Below, one piece after another: positions 27,287 through 38,211 of a DNA stretch of 64,000 nt (the stretch's first letter is position 1; each line of letters starts with the position of its first letter). The stretch is from assembly GCF_021246445.1 (NCBI RefSeq), contig NZ_JAJQXW010000003.1, forward strand, positions 186,001 to 250,000. The letters are read 5' to 3'. This DNA comes from Rhabdothermincola salaria (GTDB taxonomy: Bacteria; Actinomycetota; Acidimicrobiia; Acidimicrobiales; Acidimicrobilacustridaceae). Both the position numbers and the translations under genes were made by a program. The notes under the pieces were generated by a model, which was given only the letters and a program-made list of their open reading frames with translations, was not told the DNA's origin and made no database searches.

Positions 27287-28090
27287 TCAGTGCTTGTGGT
27301 GGTGGTGCTTCTTCTTGGTCGACGGCAACGCCTGGCCTTCGTCGCCGTGCTTGTCGACGTGGCGGTGCACGGCCAACGCCGCCCCGACGATGCCGGCCTG
27401 GTTGAGCAGCTCGGCGGGCACCACCTCGGTGCGGCACGTCAGCAGCGGGACGAAGTGCTCGGCCTTCTTCGAGACCCCACCGCCGAGGATGAACAGGTCG
27501 GGCCAGAACAGGTCCTCGAGCATCACCAGGTACTCGCTGACCCGGGCCGCCCAGTCCTCCCACGACAGCTCGTCGCGCTCCCGCACGGAGTTGGCCGCCC
27601 ACTTCTCGGCCCCGTCGCCGCGCAAGGGGAGGTGCCCGAGCTCGGTGTTGGGCACGAGGCGTCCGTCGACCACCAGCGCGCTGCCGATGCCGGTGCCCAG
27701 GGTGAGGGCGATGACCAGCCCGGGCTCGCCGTGGGCGGCACCGAAGCGGGCCTCGGCCTCGCCGGCCGCGTCGGCGTCGTTGACCACCGTGACCGGTCGA
27801 CCGGTGGCCTTGGTGAACAGCTCGGCGGCGTGCAAGCCCACCCAGGCGTCGTCGAGGTTGGCGGCGGTGTGGACCATGCCCCCCTTGACGACACCAGGGA
27901 ACGTGCACCCGATGGGGCCGTCCCAGTCGAAGTGCTTGACGCACTCGGCGAGCACCGTCGACACGGCATCGGGCGTGGCCGGCTTGGGGGTGAGGAGGCG
28001 GAGCCGATCGGTGAGCAGCCGGCCCCGCTTGGTGTCGACCACGGCCCCCTTGATGCCGGTGCCGCCGATGTCGATGCCCAGAGCCTTCAT
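27287..28090 (-). CDS. ppgK: Polyphosphate glucokinase
   Basis: A 267-residue ROK-family sugar kinase that phosphorylates glucose with polyphosphate (and ATP). Seen: '[17 protein letters not shown]' (phosphate-binding loop 1), '[18 protein letters not shown]' (catalytic Asp region), '[16 protein letters not shown]' and the '[10 protein letters not shown]' metal/sugar motif, all as in mycobacterial PPGK. The C-terminus is unusual: about 9 residues of Lys and His ('KKKHHHHKH') after the normal end of the fold. Together with ppk2 at 60.1 kb it points to use of stored polyphosphate. Start ATG 28090. Confidence 0.92.
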   Translation of the reverse strand: MKALGIDIGGTGIKGAVVDTKRGRLLTDRLRLLTPKPATPDAVSTVLAECVKHFDWDGPIGCTFPGVVKGGMVHTAANLDDAWVGLHAAELFTKATGRPVTVVNDADAAGEAEARFGAAHGEPGLVIALTLGTGIGSALVVDGRLVPNTELGHLPLRGDGAEKWAANSVRERDELSWEDWAARVSEYLVMLEDLFWPDLFILGGGVSKKAEHFVPLLTCRTEVVPAELLNQAGIVGAALAVHRHVDKHGDEGQALPSTKKKHHHHKH

Positions 28091-28143
28091 GGCGCGGGAG
28101 TCTGCCACGTGCGGACGCGTCGAGGGGGCGGGCAGGGCCCGGT

Positions 28144-31047
28144 TCAGGCCAGGTCGCCGAAGCGGTGGACCCAGCGCCGAGCCTGGCGCAGGCGCCGTTC
28201 GACGGTGGCGCCGAGCCACAGCGACACCACCCCGGCCACGGCCAGGACCGCCCACCGGGGGATCTGCGCGGCGACGGGGGCCACGGTGTGCAACCCGATC
28301 ACGACCAGCCCGACCGCACCCAGCGTGACCGGTGCCTGGAGCCGGCCTTCGGTGCCGACGACCAGGGCGCCCAGGCAGACCACGGCCACGCCGACCGCCC
28401 GGCTCCCGTCGCCGTCGAGGGCCAGGACGAGGCTGGGCAGGACGCCCACCAGGAGGCCGGGGGCGTAGGCGAACCACGAGCTGAGGGAGCGGTCGCCCCT
28501 GCGCCCGACCCAGCCCGCGCCGAGGCAGACCACCGCGGTCGGCGCCGTGTAGGCCTCGACGACCCCGACCCCCGCGATGCCGAGCCACGACCAGCTCGCC
28601 ACCACGGCGAGGGCGAGCGCCACCAGCTCCAGTCGTCGCCACGTCGGCTCCAGACCGGCGATGGCTGCGCCGGCGGCGCCGAGGGTGAGACCGACGGCGA
28701 GGGCGTGCGCCCCGTCACCGGGCCAGGGGACACTCCGGGCCGCGAGGCCGGCCAGGGTGACCAGGACCACGGCTCCAGCGCTGAGCCCCGCCGCAGGATG
28801 CAGGTGCCGGGCCAACACATGGGGGGTGGCGGCGACCGTGGCCGAAGCCACCAGCACCGCCATCGCCCCGCCCACCTCCGGGCTCCACCCGCCGGCGAGC
28901 ACCCCGAGCGCGGCGGCCCCGGACGCCACCGGGGCGAACACGCCGACCGCCCCCTGGGCGACACGGCGCATGGGGGTGAGCGCGGTGACGGCGAGGGCCG
29001 CGGCCGCGGCCACGCCCAGCGCCACGGCGACCGGCCAGCGCTGCTCGGCCCAGGCCGGTTCGGCGCCCCACGCCGCCAGCGCGAGGGCGGCGGTGGCGGG
29101 TGCGGCGACGACGAGCCGCAGCTCGCGACCCCACGGGCGCACCGAGGTCGCCAACACCAGCGCCGCCGCCGCCCCGATGGTGGTGGTGAGCACGACCATC
29201 GGGAGGGCGGCCGTGACCTGGGCGTCCTCGACGGTGACCACGACCGCCGGGGCCACGCCCAACAGGGATGACACCGCCACGGCGACGAGAGCGAGTCGCA
29301 GTCGGGGCAGGAGCCAGGCCGAGGCGCCGGCCAGCGCCCCGGTGAGACCCACCACCGCCAGCGTGAGGGGCGCGTCGGCCAACGACCACCCGGCCGCCGC
29401 CACCAGCGGAGGGGCCGCCGCCAGCGCCCACCAGGGCGATCGGCACCACCGAGCCAGGAGATGGACGGCCACGGTGGAGAGCAGGACCCCGAGCAGCGCC
29501 AACACGGCATAGGAGGCGCCGGCGCCCACGACCGCGAGGAGCAGGCCCACCCCGGTGGTCGCCACCGCCGCGGCGACGCCGGCCTCCCGGTCGAGGAGAC
29601 GACGACCAGGGAGCCGATCCAGACCGGCGACCAAGGCGGTGGCGGCCACCACCAGGAGGGCGACGGCGGCGGCGCCCGTGCCGCCGATGGTCTCGTAGCG
29701 CACGACGTCGACGGCGTCGACGGCCGGCACGTTGGTGCGGAAGGCCTCGGTGGCGCCCGTGGCCCACGGGTCGGCGAGCAGCAGCCAGGCCGACGCGCCG
29801 GCGGTGACCGCCACGTCGACGGTCCCGAGGAGAGCCGGAACCGCGACGACGACACCGGCGACCAGGGATCCGGCCCGCAACCACGACGGCCCGACACGGG
29901 CCGCCACCACGGCCACGGCACCCGACGCCACCGCGATGGTGGCCAGCCATGGACCCGACACGAGATCGGCCACGGCCACCAGGGGGACGACCAGCACGAC
30001 GAGGGCCGACGTGGTCACGAGGAGCACACCGAGGGCCGGGTCGAGGACCCGCCGCCAGGCCCACCGGGTGGCGAGCGGGAGCACGCCCGACGTCGCCAGC
30101 ACGGCGGCGGTCACCGGGCCGGCACCCCGGTCGGCGGCCACGAACCCGGTGGCCACGAGGCCCTCGGCCCACAAGAGCCAGGCGACGGTGGTGACCGCAC
30201 TCGCGCCGTCGCGCCAGGAGAGGACCCTCGAGAGGCGGGCGCCGGCGAGGGCCACCACCGCGGCGAGGGCCGCGGCGCCGACCGCGGCGGCGACCGCCGA
30301 GCGGGGCACCGTGAGAGCCAGACCCAGCGCCACGCCGAGCACCAACGGCCCGACCTGACGGCCCACCGCCAGACGGAGGCCGGCGCCGAGACCGACGCCG
30401 ATGGCACCCACCAGGGCCAGGCCGGCCACCCACCAGACGTCGAGGGGCAGCTCGGCTCCCACCCCCACCCGGCGTAGGGCCAACCAGTCGACGCCCACCA
30501 GGGCCAGCAACACCCCCGCCAGCGCCTCGGCGGTGGCCGGGAGGCGTCGGGCCGCGGCCACGGTGAGCGCGGCGACGGCGAACGTCGCCCCGGCCAGCAG
30601 CGCCGCCCGTCCGCCGTCGCCCAACCGGGGCCACGCCACCACCGCGAAGACGAGGGCGGCGAGGGCCAACAGCACGGCTCCCACGGCGAGCAGGGTGTTG
30701 CGCAGGGCCTGCGGTCGCCACTCTCCCTGGGTGGCCGGGGGCGATGGCGGGAGCGACGGGACCCCATCCGCGGGGATGGCCCCGGCCGGGGGCGGCGGGA
30801 GGTGCACGTAGGCGGGGGGCGGGGGGAGGGCCGACCACGCGGACGACTCGAGGGGTCGCCCCACCACCTCGGCTCGCGCCGCGAGGAGGCGTTGCTCCTC
30901 GGCCGCCAGCGCGGCCAACCGCTGCTCCCTGTCCTCGATCAGCGCCCGACGGGCGGCCGCCAGGTGCCGCAGCTGGTCGTCGATGGCGGCCAACGGGTCG
31001 GTCGGCGGTTCGGGGCCGGTCGTTCCGGGTGGTCGGTCGTCGGGCAT
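28144..31047 (-). CDS. Giant multi-spanning membrane protein (SCO7613 C-terminal-domain-like)
   Basis: A 967-residue protein. A short cytoplasmic N-terminus contains a coiled coil (about 20-65, '[20 protein letters not shown]') and a Pro-rich linker; from about residue 120 it is nearly all hydrophobic, with well over 20 predicted helices separated by short Arg-containing loops. This layout matches actinobacterial proteins annotated after SCO7613, whose function is unknown. The start ATG 31047 is supported by GAGGAG a few bases upstream; the frame is open to 31188. It is divergent from the AmmeMemoRadiSam operon and lies upstream of ppgK on the same strand. Confidence 0.7.
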   Translation of the reverse strand: MPDDRPPGTTGPEPPTDPLAAIDDQLRHLAAARRALIEDREQRLAALAAEEQRLLAARAEVVGRPLESSAWSALPPPPAYVHLPPPPAGAIPADGVPSLPPSPPATQGEWRPQALRNTLLAVGAVLLALAALVFAVVAWPRLGDGGRAALLAGATFAVAALTVAAARRLPATAEALAGVLLALVGVDWLALRRVGVGAELPLDVWWVAGLALVGAIGVGLGAGLRLAVGRQVGPLVLGVALGLALTVPRSAVAAAVGAAALAAVVALAGARLSRVLSWRDGASAVTTVAWLLWAEGLVATGFVAADRGAGPVTAAVLATSGVLPLATRWAWRRVLDPALGVLLVTTSALVVLVVPLVAVADLVSGPWLATIAVASGAVAVVAARVGPSWLRAGSLVAGVVVAVPALLGTVDVAVTAGASAWLLLADPWATGATEAFRTNVPAVDAVDVVRYETIGGTGAAAVALLVVAATALVAGLDRLPGRRLLDREAGVAAAVATTGVGLLLAVVGAGASYAVLALLGVLLSTVAVHLLARWCRSPWWALAAAPPLVAAAGWSLADAPLTLAVVGLTGALAGASAWLLPRLRLALVAVAVSSLLGVAPAVVVTVEDAQVTAALPMVVLTTTIGAAAALVLATSVRPWGRELRLVVAAPATAALALAAWGAEPAWAEQRWPVAVALGVAAAAALAVTALTPMRRVAQGAVGVFAPVASGAAALGVLAGGWSPEVGGAMAVLVASATVAATPHVLARHLHPAAGLSAGAVVLVTLAGLAARSVPWPGDGAHALAVGLTLGAAGAAIAGLEPTWRRLELVALALAVVASWSWLGIAGVGVVEAYTAPTAVVCLGAGWVGRRGDRSLSSWFAYAPGLLVGVLPSLVLALDGDGSRAVGVAVVCLGALVVGTEGRLQAPVTLGAVGLVVIGLHTVAPVAAQIPRWAVLAVAGVVSLWLGATVERRLRQARRWVHRFGDLA

Positions 31048-31205
31048 CGGCTGCTCCTCGTCGCCCCAGGTCCACGAGGGTCGCCCGGCGACCGAGAGGG
31101 AGGGTGCGGTGCGAGCCGGCGTCGCCGATGGACCACCCTCGAGCATGGCAACGTACCGGCCATAGGGCCCTGTGAAAAGGGAGGCCACGGGCGTACGGTC
31201 GAGAC

Positions 31206-32317
<1,112 letters not shown>

Positions 32318-32321
<4 letters not shown>

Positions 32322-33145
32322 CCACCACCACCCGGCCCGCCGCTGTGGCCGGCCTCTTCTACCCCGACGATCCCGAAGCGCTGACCGCCATGGTCGACGC
32401 CGACCTGGCCGAGGGGGCCGCCCGGCTGCCCCGGCTCCCCCTCTCGGTCGAGACAGGAGGAAAGGGCCCGAAGGCCCTCGTCGCACCCCATGCCGGGTAC
32501 GTGTACTCGGGTCCGGTCGCAGGCACGGCCTACGCCGCCGTCGCCGAGCGCAAGGGCACGGTCAGCCGTGTCGTGCTGCTGGGCCCCGCGCACCGCGTGG
32601 CCCTGCGCGGCATGGCCGTGCCGAGCGTCGACGCCTTCGCCACCCCCCTCGGCTCCGTGCCCGTCGACGACGCCGCCCGCCGAGCGGCACTCGACTGCCG
32701 TGGGGTCCACCTCGACGACCGCCCCCACGCCCAGGAGCACGCGCTGGAGGTGCACCTGCCGTTCCTGCAGCGGGTCCTCGGCCCGGACGGCTGGCAGGTG
32801 CTGCCCATCGTGGTGGGCCACGCCACGGCCGAGCAGGTCGCCGCCGTGGTCGAGCGTCTCTGGGGCGGACCCGAGACCTTGTTGGTGGTGAGCTCGGACC
32901 TCAGCCACTACCACGACCAGGCCACCGCCGACCGGCTCGACGCCCGCACCGCCTCGGCCATCCTCGCCGGTGCGGTGGACCGGATCCGCCCCAACGACGC
33001 CTGCGGCGCCCACCCCCTACGGGGGCTGCTCTGGGCCGCCCGCCGCCACGGCTCGAAGGTCACCCTGCTCGACCTGCGCTCGTCGGCCGACACGGCCGGC
33101 GAGCCGGACCGCGTCGTCGGCTACGGCGCCTTCGCCGTGGGCTGA
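32318..33145 (+). CDS. amrB: AmmeMemoRadiSam system protein B (MEMO1 family)
   Basis: A 275-residue protein of the MEMO1 family, related in fold to class III extradiol dioxygenases. Conserved residues: 'AVAGLFYP' at the N-terminus, 'VAPHAGYVYSGPVA' (metal His), 'LGPAHR', 'EHALEVHLPFLQ' (His pair) and 'VVSSDLSHYHD'. Human MEMO1 has been reported to bind metal; the bacterial role is open. ATG 32318 overlaps the radical SAM stop by 4 bases. Confidence 0.92.
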
Positions 33146-33149
33146 ACGC

Positions 33150-33731
33150 GTGTCCCGCGCTCCGACCCCGCAGCTGGATCCGCCGCTGCAGCACTGGCTG
33201 CTGGACCTGGCCCGGTCGACCGTCCGCTCGGCGTTGGACGGGCACGGTCTGGTCCTACCCGACCCGGCAACCGTCCCGGAAGGGGCCGGCCTCCCGGGAG
33301 CGGCGTTCGTGACCCTGCGCCGCGGCGGCCGCCTCCTCGGTTGCATCGGCTCGATCGAGGCCCACCGCTCGCTGGCCGACGACGTCGCGGCCCACGCCTA
33401 CGACGCCGCCTTCCGCGACCCCCGCCTCCCGGCAGTGACGGACGACGACTGGCCGCGCATGGACGTCGAGATCTCGGTCCTCGGGCCGCTGGAGCCGCTG
33501 GACGTCCGCGATCGAGTCGAGCTGGCCGCCGCGCTGCGCCCGGGGGTCGACGGCGTCCTGCTCACGAGCGCCGAAGGCCGCGGGACGTTCCTGCCGTCGG
33601 TCTGGGCCCAGGTGGGCGACACCGACGAGTTCCTCGACGCACTGTGGCACAAGGCCGGTCTGCCTCCCCGCCGTTGGCCGCGCGACCTCGTCGTCGAGCG
33701 GTACCAGGTCACCGAGTTCGACGACGCCTGA
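33150..33731 (+). CDS. amrA: AmmeMemoRadiSam system protein A (AMMECR1 family)
   Basis: A 193-residue AMMECR1-domain protein. The signature 'RGGRLLGCIGSIEAHRSLAD' with its invariant 'LxGCIG' is clear, followed by 'DPRLPAVTDDDWPRMDVEIS' and 'GTFLPSVWAQVGDTDEFLDA'. GTG start at 33150, 4 bases after the MEMO1 stop. Its place as third gene completes the A/B/radical SAM set, seen in many bacteria and archaea. Function unknown; the strict linkage suggests a shared modification or radical chemistry. Confidence 0.92.
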   Translation: MSRAPTPQLDPPLQHWLLDLARSTVRSALDGHGLVLPDPATVPEGAGLPGAAFVTLRRGGRLLGCIGSIEAHRSLADDVAAHAYDAAFRDPRLPAVTDDDWPRMDVEISVLGPLEPLDVRDRVELAAALRPGVDGVLLTSAEGRGTFLPSVWAQVGDTDEFLDALWHKAGLPPRRWPRDLVVERYQVTEFDDA

Positions 33732-33801
33732 CCCCCGCCGTCACCCGGTGGATCGGTCGGCGGTTCGAGCCGCTCCGCCGGCGACGGGGATGGGGGGCCG
33801 C

Positions 33802-35442
33802 TCAGGTCCGACGGGCGGCGCGATAGCGACGGATCAGCGCACTGGTGGAGCTGTCGTGGGCCAGATCGGGCTCGGCGTCGGCGGTGAGCTCGCCGATGAT
33901 GTTCTGGGCCAGCAACTTGCCGAGCTCCACCCCCCACTGGTCGAAGCTGTTGATGCCCCACACCGCCCCCTGCACGAAGGTCTTGTGCTCGTAGAGGGCG
34001 ACGAGCTGGCCGAGCGTGGACGGGGTGAGCTCGGGGAGCAGGATCGACGTCGAGGGCCGGTTCCCGGGGAAGGTGCGGGCGCTCACCAGCTCGGGTGCCA
34101 CCCCTTCGGCCGCCACCTCCTCGCCGGTCTTGCCGAAGGCCAGCGCCTCGGGCTGGGCGAAGAAGTTGGCCATGAAGACGTCCTGGTGGCCGTCGACCTC
34201 GTGCGGGGGGTGCACCAGACCGATGAAGTCGCACGGGATGAGCCGGGTGCCCTGGTGGATGAGCTGGTAGAAGGCGTGCTGGCCGTTGGTGCCGGGCTGA
34301 CCCCACACGATCTCGCCCGACGACGTGCCGAGCGGCCGCCCCCAGCGATCGACCGACTTGCCGTTGCTCTCCATGGAGAGCTGCTGGAGGTACGGGGTGA
34401 GGTGCCCGAGGTAGTGGCTGTAGGGCAGCACGGCCAGCGTCTCGGCGCCGAAGAAGTTGGCGTACCAGACCCCCAGCAGCCCGAGGATCACCGGCAGGTT
34501 CTGCTCGAGCGGCGCCGTGCGGAAGTGCTCGTCGACGGTGCGGAACCCGGCGAGCATCTCCTCGAACCGCTCGGGCCCGATGGCGATCATGAGCGACAGA
34601 CCGATGGCCGAGTCGTAGCTGTAGCGACCGCCGACCCAGTCCCAGAAGCCGAACATGTTGGCGGTGTCGATGCCGAACGCCCGCACCTCCTCCGCGTTGG
34701 TCGACACGGCCACGAAGTGCTTGGCGACCGCCGCCTCGTCGCCGAGCGCGGCGAGCGACCACGCCCGCGCCGTGTGGGCGTTGGTCATCGTCTCGAGGGT
34801 GGTGAACGTCTTGGACGCGATGATGAACAGGGTCTCGGCCGGGTCGAGGTCGCGGGTGAGCTCGTGGAACTCGGTGCCGTCGACGTTGGACACGAAGCGC
34901 ACGGCGAGGTCGGGGTCGGCGAAGGGCACCAGGGCCTCGTGGGCCATGTGCGGGCCCAGGTCGCTGCCACCGATGCCGATGTTCACGACGGCGCGGATGC
35001 GCTTGCCGGTGTGACCGGTCCACTCGCCCGAGCGCACCCGGCGGCTGAAGTCGGCCATGCGGTCGAGCACCTCGTGCACACCGGGCACCACGTCGTGGCC
35101 GTCGTGGTCGCGGATCACCGCGTCGCGCGGGGCCCGCAGGGCCACGTGGAGCACGGACCGGTGCTCGGTGACGTTGATGGGCTCACCGGCGAACATGGCG
35201 TCGCGCAACGGCTCGACGCCCGCCCGCCGGGCCAGGTCGAGGAGGCGGGCCATGGTGGCGTCGGTGACCCGGTGCTTGGACCAGTCCACGTAGAGGTCGC
35301 CCACCTCGCCCACCAGGCGGGTGCCACGGGTGGGATCGTCGGCGAACAGGTTGCGGAGGTGGCGGGGGGCCAGTTCGTCGTGGTGGGCCACGAGCGCAGC
35401 CCACTCCGGGGTGGACTCGATGGGGTCTGGGGTGGCGGTCAT
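33802..35442 (-). CDS. pgi: Glucose-6-phosphate isomerase
   Basis: A 546-residue enzyme interconverting glucose-6-phosphate and fructose-6-phosphate. It has both family signatures: '[15 protein letters not shown]' (phosphate-binding) and '[20 protein letters not shown]', plus '[19 protein letters not shown]' and catalytic Glu in '[13 protein letters not shown]', and the C-terminal '[15 protein letters not shown]'. The length is standard for the long bacterial/eukaryotic form. It is the last gene of a gnd-epimerase-pgi unit (24 bases after the epimerase), so glycolysis and pentose-phosphate steps on glucose-6-phosphate are transcribed together. Confidence 0.95.
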   Translation of the reverse strand: MTATPDPIESTPEWAALVAHHDELAPRHLRNLFADDPTRGTRLVGEVGDLYVDWSKHRVTDATMARLLDLARRAGVEPLRDAMFAGEPINVTEHRSVLHVALRAPRDAVIRDHDGHDVVPGVHEVLDRMADFSRRVRSGEWTGHTGKRIRAVVNIGIGGSDLGPHMAHEALVPFADPDLAVRFVSNVDGTEFHELTRDLDPAETLFIIASKTFTTLETMTNAHTARAWSLAALGDEAAVAKHFVAVSTNAEEVRAFGIDTANMFGFWDWVGGRYSYDSAIGLSLMIAIGPERFEEMLAGFRTVDEHFRTAPLEQNLPVILGLLGVWYANFFGAETLAVLPYSHYLGHLTPYLQQLSMESNGKSVDRWGRPLGTSSGEIVWGQPGTNGQHAFYQLIHQGTRLIPCDFIGLVHPPHEVDGHQDVFMANFFAQPEALAFGKTGEEVAAEGVAPELVSARTFPGNRPSTSILLPELTPSTLGQLVALYEHKTFVQGAVWGINSFDQWGVELGKLLAQNIIGELTADAEPDLAHDSSTSALIRRYRAARRT

Positions 35443-35466
35443 CGTGGGCTCCGAGGTGGTGAGCGG

Positions 35467-36411
35467 TCAGAGGAGGGTGATGCGGAAGCGGGCTCGGTAG
35501 CTCTCGCCCGGCGCCACCATCGGCGTGAGGCCGTCGCCCAACGCGTTGATGGGAGCGACCATGGGCTCGAGCGCCACGAAACGTTCGCCCGGTGGCGAGT
35601 AGACCTGCCCGTACTCGTACCCGGGGTCCATCGCGAGGGTGAGCTGGCGGCTGCGCCCCGACACCGTGAGCAGTCGGTGGTTGGCCCGCAGGCGGTACGC
35701 ATCGTCGTAGCCCGGCTCGACCAAGGGTGCCTTGCGCGAGTAGCCCGTCTCCTCCTCGCCGGAGGGCAACATCCGGTCGTCGAGCTGGAGGCGGTCGCCG
35801 GTGGGCAGGTGCACGCGCAGATCGGCCGGATCCTCGCCGGGCAGCTGGAAGTAGGGGTGCCATCCGAACGACGCCGGCACCGAACGCCGCCCGGTGGCGG
35901 TGATCGTGGTGGTGACGTCGAGATCGCCCGGACGGACCCGCATGCCCACCGTGATCTCGTGGGGGAACGGGAACGAGGCCATGACCTCGTCGGCGGCGGC
36001 GGCGTCGAAGCGGGCGCTGAGCCGGGCGTAGCCGTTGAGCGCCTCGGCCCGGTCGACCACCCACCCGGCCCGACCGATCATCGTCCCGTGGATGGGCAGG
36101 CCGTTGGCGTCACGGTGCAGGCCGGGCGCATCGGACAGGTCGACGCGCGTGCGGTTGACCTTGTAGGTGTCGCCGCCGATCCGGTTGGCCCAGGGCGCGA
36201 GGAGGGGCAGTCCGGTCGTGTGGCCGGCGAGCACCGCCTCGGCCTGGCCCCGCAGGACCAGGAACTCGCGTCCACGGTGGCGAAGGGAGGTGCCCAGGAG
36301 CCCCAACCCGGGCACCACCGTGAACTCGGTGGGACCGGCCTGCAGCACGAACGCACCGTGCCCCTCGACCTCGGTCGGCACGAGGGAGACGGGGACCGTC
36401 GAGATGACCAC
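35467..36411 (-). CDS. Aldose 1-epimerase family protein
   Basis: A 314-residue beta-sandwich mutarotase-like protein. 'LPLLAPWANRIGGDTYKVNR' with 'GLPIHGTMIG' (catalytic-type His), 'FGWHPYFQLPG' (second His) and a Glu near 'FVALEPMVAPINAL' match the galactose mutarotase/YeaD superfamily. Members interconvert alpha and beta anomers of hexoses or hexose-6-phosphates; between gnd and pgi a glucose-6-phosphate 1-epimerase role is attractive but inferred. GTG start at 36411, 8 bases after the gnd stop. Confidence 0.82.
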   Translation of the reverse strand: MVISTVPVSLVPTEVEGHGAFVLQAGPTEFTVVPGLGLLGTSLRHRGREFLVLRGQAEAVLAGHTTGLPLLAPWANRIGGDTYKVNRTRVDLSDAPGLHRDANGLPIHGTMIGRAGWVVDRAEALNGYARLSARFDAAAADEVMASFPFPHEITVGMRVRPGDLDVTTTITATGRRSVPASFGWHPYFQLPGEDPADLRVHLPTGDRLQLDDRMLPSGEEETGYSRKAPLVEPGYDDAYRLRANHRLLTVSGRSRQLTLAMDPGYEYGQVYSPPGERFVALEPMVAPINALGDGLTPMVAPGESYRARFRITLL

Positions 36412-36419
36412 CGCGCTGG

Positions 36420-37454
36420 TCAGGCCCCAGGCGCGGTCGACGGCTTCTCGTCGTGGCCGCCGAACTGCTTGCGCATCGCCGAGAGGACCTTGTCGGCGAA
36501 GTCGGCCTCGCCCCGCGAGCCGAAGCGCTCGTACAACGCGGCCGTGAGCACGTGGGCGGGAGCCCCCACGTCGATGGCCGCCAGCGACGTCCACCGACCC
36601 TCGCCCGAGTCGCTCACCCGACCGGCGAAGGTCTCGAGGCCGGGATCGTCGACGAGGGCGGCGGCGGTGAGATCGAGCAACCACGAGGCGATGACGCTGC
36701 CGCGCCGCCAGACCTCGGCGACCGCCGTGTTGTCGATGTCGTACTGGTAGTACTGCGGATCGCGCAGCGGGGTGGTCTCCGCGTCGACCTCGCGGTGCTC
36801 GTTGCCGGCGTTGGCGTGAGCGAGGATGTTGAGGCCTTCGGCGTAGGCGGCCATCACCCCGTACTCGATGCCGTTGTGCACCATCTTCACGAAGTGACCG
36901 GCCCCGACCGGCCCGCAGTGCAGGTAGCCCATCTCCTCGGGTGTCGGGTCGCCGGTGCGGCCCGGGGTGCGGTCGATCCCCCCGACTCCCGGGGCGATGG
37001 TGCGAAAGACCGGGTCGAGGTGGGCCACGACCTCGACCTCTCCCCCGATCATGAGGCAGAAGCCCCGCTCCAGGCCGAACACCCCACCGCTGGTGCCGAC
37101 GTCGACGTAGTGCACGCCGGAAGGGGCGAGCGCCTCGGCTCGGTCGACGTCGTCGCGGTAGTAGGTGTTGCCCCCGTCGATGACGATGTCGCCCGCGTCC
37201 ATGCGACCGGCCAGATCGTGGACGGTGTCGCCTGCGTAGGCGGCGGGCACCATGACCCACGCGGCGCGCGGGGCGTCGAGCTTGGCCACGAAGTCGTCGA
37301 GGTCGGAGGCACCGGTGATGGCGTCGCTCTCGGCCACCAGCTCGGTGACCGCCGAGTCGTTCACGTCGTAGACCACGCACGTGTGTCCGTCGCGCACGAG
37401 GCGACGGACCAGGTTCGCCCCCATCCGGCCGAGTCCGACCATCCCGAGCTGCAT
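36420..37454 (-). CDS. gnd: 6-phosphogluconate dehydrogenase, short decarboxylating form
   Basis: A 344-residue enzyme oxidising 6-phosphogluconate to ribulose-5-phosphate. It is the short (about 300-345 residue) YqeC-like form often preferring NAD. 'MVGLGRMGANLVRRL' is the dinucleotide-binding loop, 'DGGNTYYRDD' and 'VGTSGGVFGLERGFCLMIGG' bind substrate, and 'GHFVKMVHNGIEYG' carries the catalytic Lys. ATG 37454 is the natural start although the frame is open upstream. It is the first gene of the gnd-epimerase-pgi cluster. Confidence 0.93.
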   Translation of the reverse strand: MQLGMVGLGRMGANLVRRLVRDGHTCVVYDVNDSAVTELVAESDAITGASDLDDFVAKLDAPRAAWVMVPAAYAGDTVHDLAGRMDAGDIVIDGGNTYYRDDVDRAEALAPSGVHYVDVGTSGGVFGLERGFCLMIGGEVEVVAHLDPVFRTIAPGVGGIDRTPGRTGDPTPEEMGYLHCGPVGAGHFVKMVHNGIEYGVMAAYAEGLNILAHANAGNEHREVDAETTPLRDPQYYQYDIDNTAVAEVWRRGSVIASWLLDLTAAALVDDPGLETFAGRVSDSGEGRWTSLAAIDVGAPAHVLTAALYERFGSRGEADFADKVLSAMRKQFGGHDEKPSTAPGA

Positions 37455-37581
37455 GGTGCATTCCCCTTCGTCGACGAATCGTCCCCCGGGTGAGGGTCCA
37501 GCCGACACCCGGCGGACCCCATCGTGGCACCGATGGGCGCGCCGGTGCGGTTGCGAACAGATGAACGAGGGGAGGCGGGCC

Positions 37582-38202
37582 TCAGACGGGGACGGCCACG
37601 CCGGACCACATCGCCGACATGACCTTGGGCCCGGCCAGCTGGAACCGGGCCAGCTCTTCGAGACGGAACCCGGCGGCCTGCAGCAGGTCGGGGATGTCGC
37701 GGGTGATGTGGCAGCCCCCGGCCAGGCGCTTCTGGACGGGCTCGAAGCGATGCTGGTTGCGCGCCACACGTGGGTCGTCGGAGATCCCGTGCTCGACGAA
37801 GTGCAAGCTCCCCCCGGGGCGCAGGACCCGCCGGACCTGGTGGAGGGCGCCGAGCACGTCGGGGATGGTGCACAGGGTCCAGGTGGACAGGGCGTGGTCG
37901 ACCGACGCGTCGGGCAGGTCGAGGTGGGCGCCGTCGAGGCCGACGTAGGTGACCGGTGGGCTGTCGGGGTGGGCCGCCAGGCGCTTCTCGGCCAACTGGC
38001 GCCCGACCAGCGCAGGGTCGACGGCCAGGACGTCGGTGACGGCGGCCGGGTAGAGCCCGATGTTGGGACCCGAACCGAAACCGATCTCGAGGACGGTGCC
38101 GGAGAGGCCGTCGACGACCGGGCGCCGGACCTTCTCCATCTCGGCGTTGCCGCACATCACGTCGATGACCCGCGGGAGGACCTGCGCCTCGTAGAAGCCC
38201 AT
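37582..38202 (-). CDS. Class I SAM-dependent methyltransferase
   Basis: A 206-residue Rossmann-type methyltransferase. Motif I 'VLEIGFGSGPNIGLYP' binds SAM, 'AVDPALVG' is the acidic loop, 'LDLPDASVDHALSTWTLCTI' is motif IV, and 'VRRVLRPGGSLHFVEHG' motif VI. It resembles the UbiE/METTL7-like group that methylates small molecules or thiols; the acceptor is unknown. It begins 9 bases after the stop of the GNAT/acyl-CoA synthetase gene, so it is in that operon. Confidence 0.8.
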   Translation of the reverse strand: MGFYEAQVLPRVIDVMCGNAEMEKVRRPVVDGLSGTVLEIGFGSGPNIGLYPAAVTDVLAVDPALVGRQLAEKRLAAHPDSPPVTYVGLDGAHLDLPDASVDHALSTWTLCTIPDVLGALHQVRRVLRPGGSLHFVEHGISDDPRVARNQHRFEPVQKRLAGGCHITRDIPDLLQAAGFRLEELARFQLAGPKVMSAMWSGVAVPV

Positions 38203-38211
38203 GGCGAGAGA

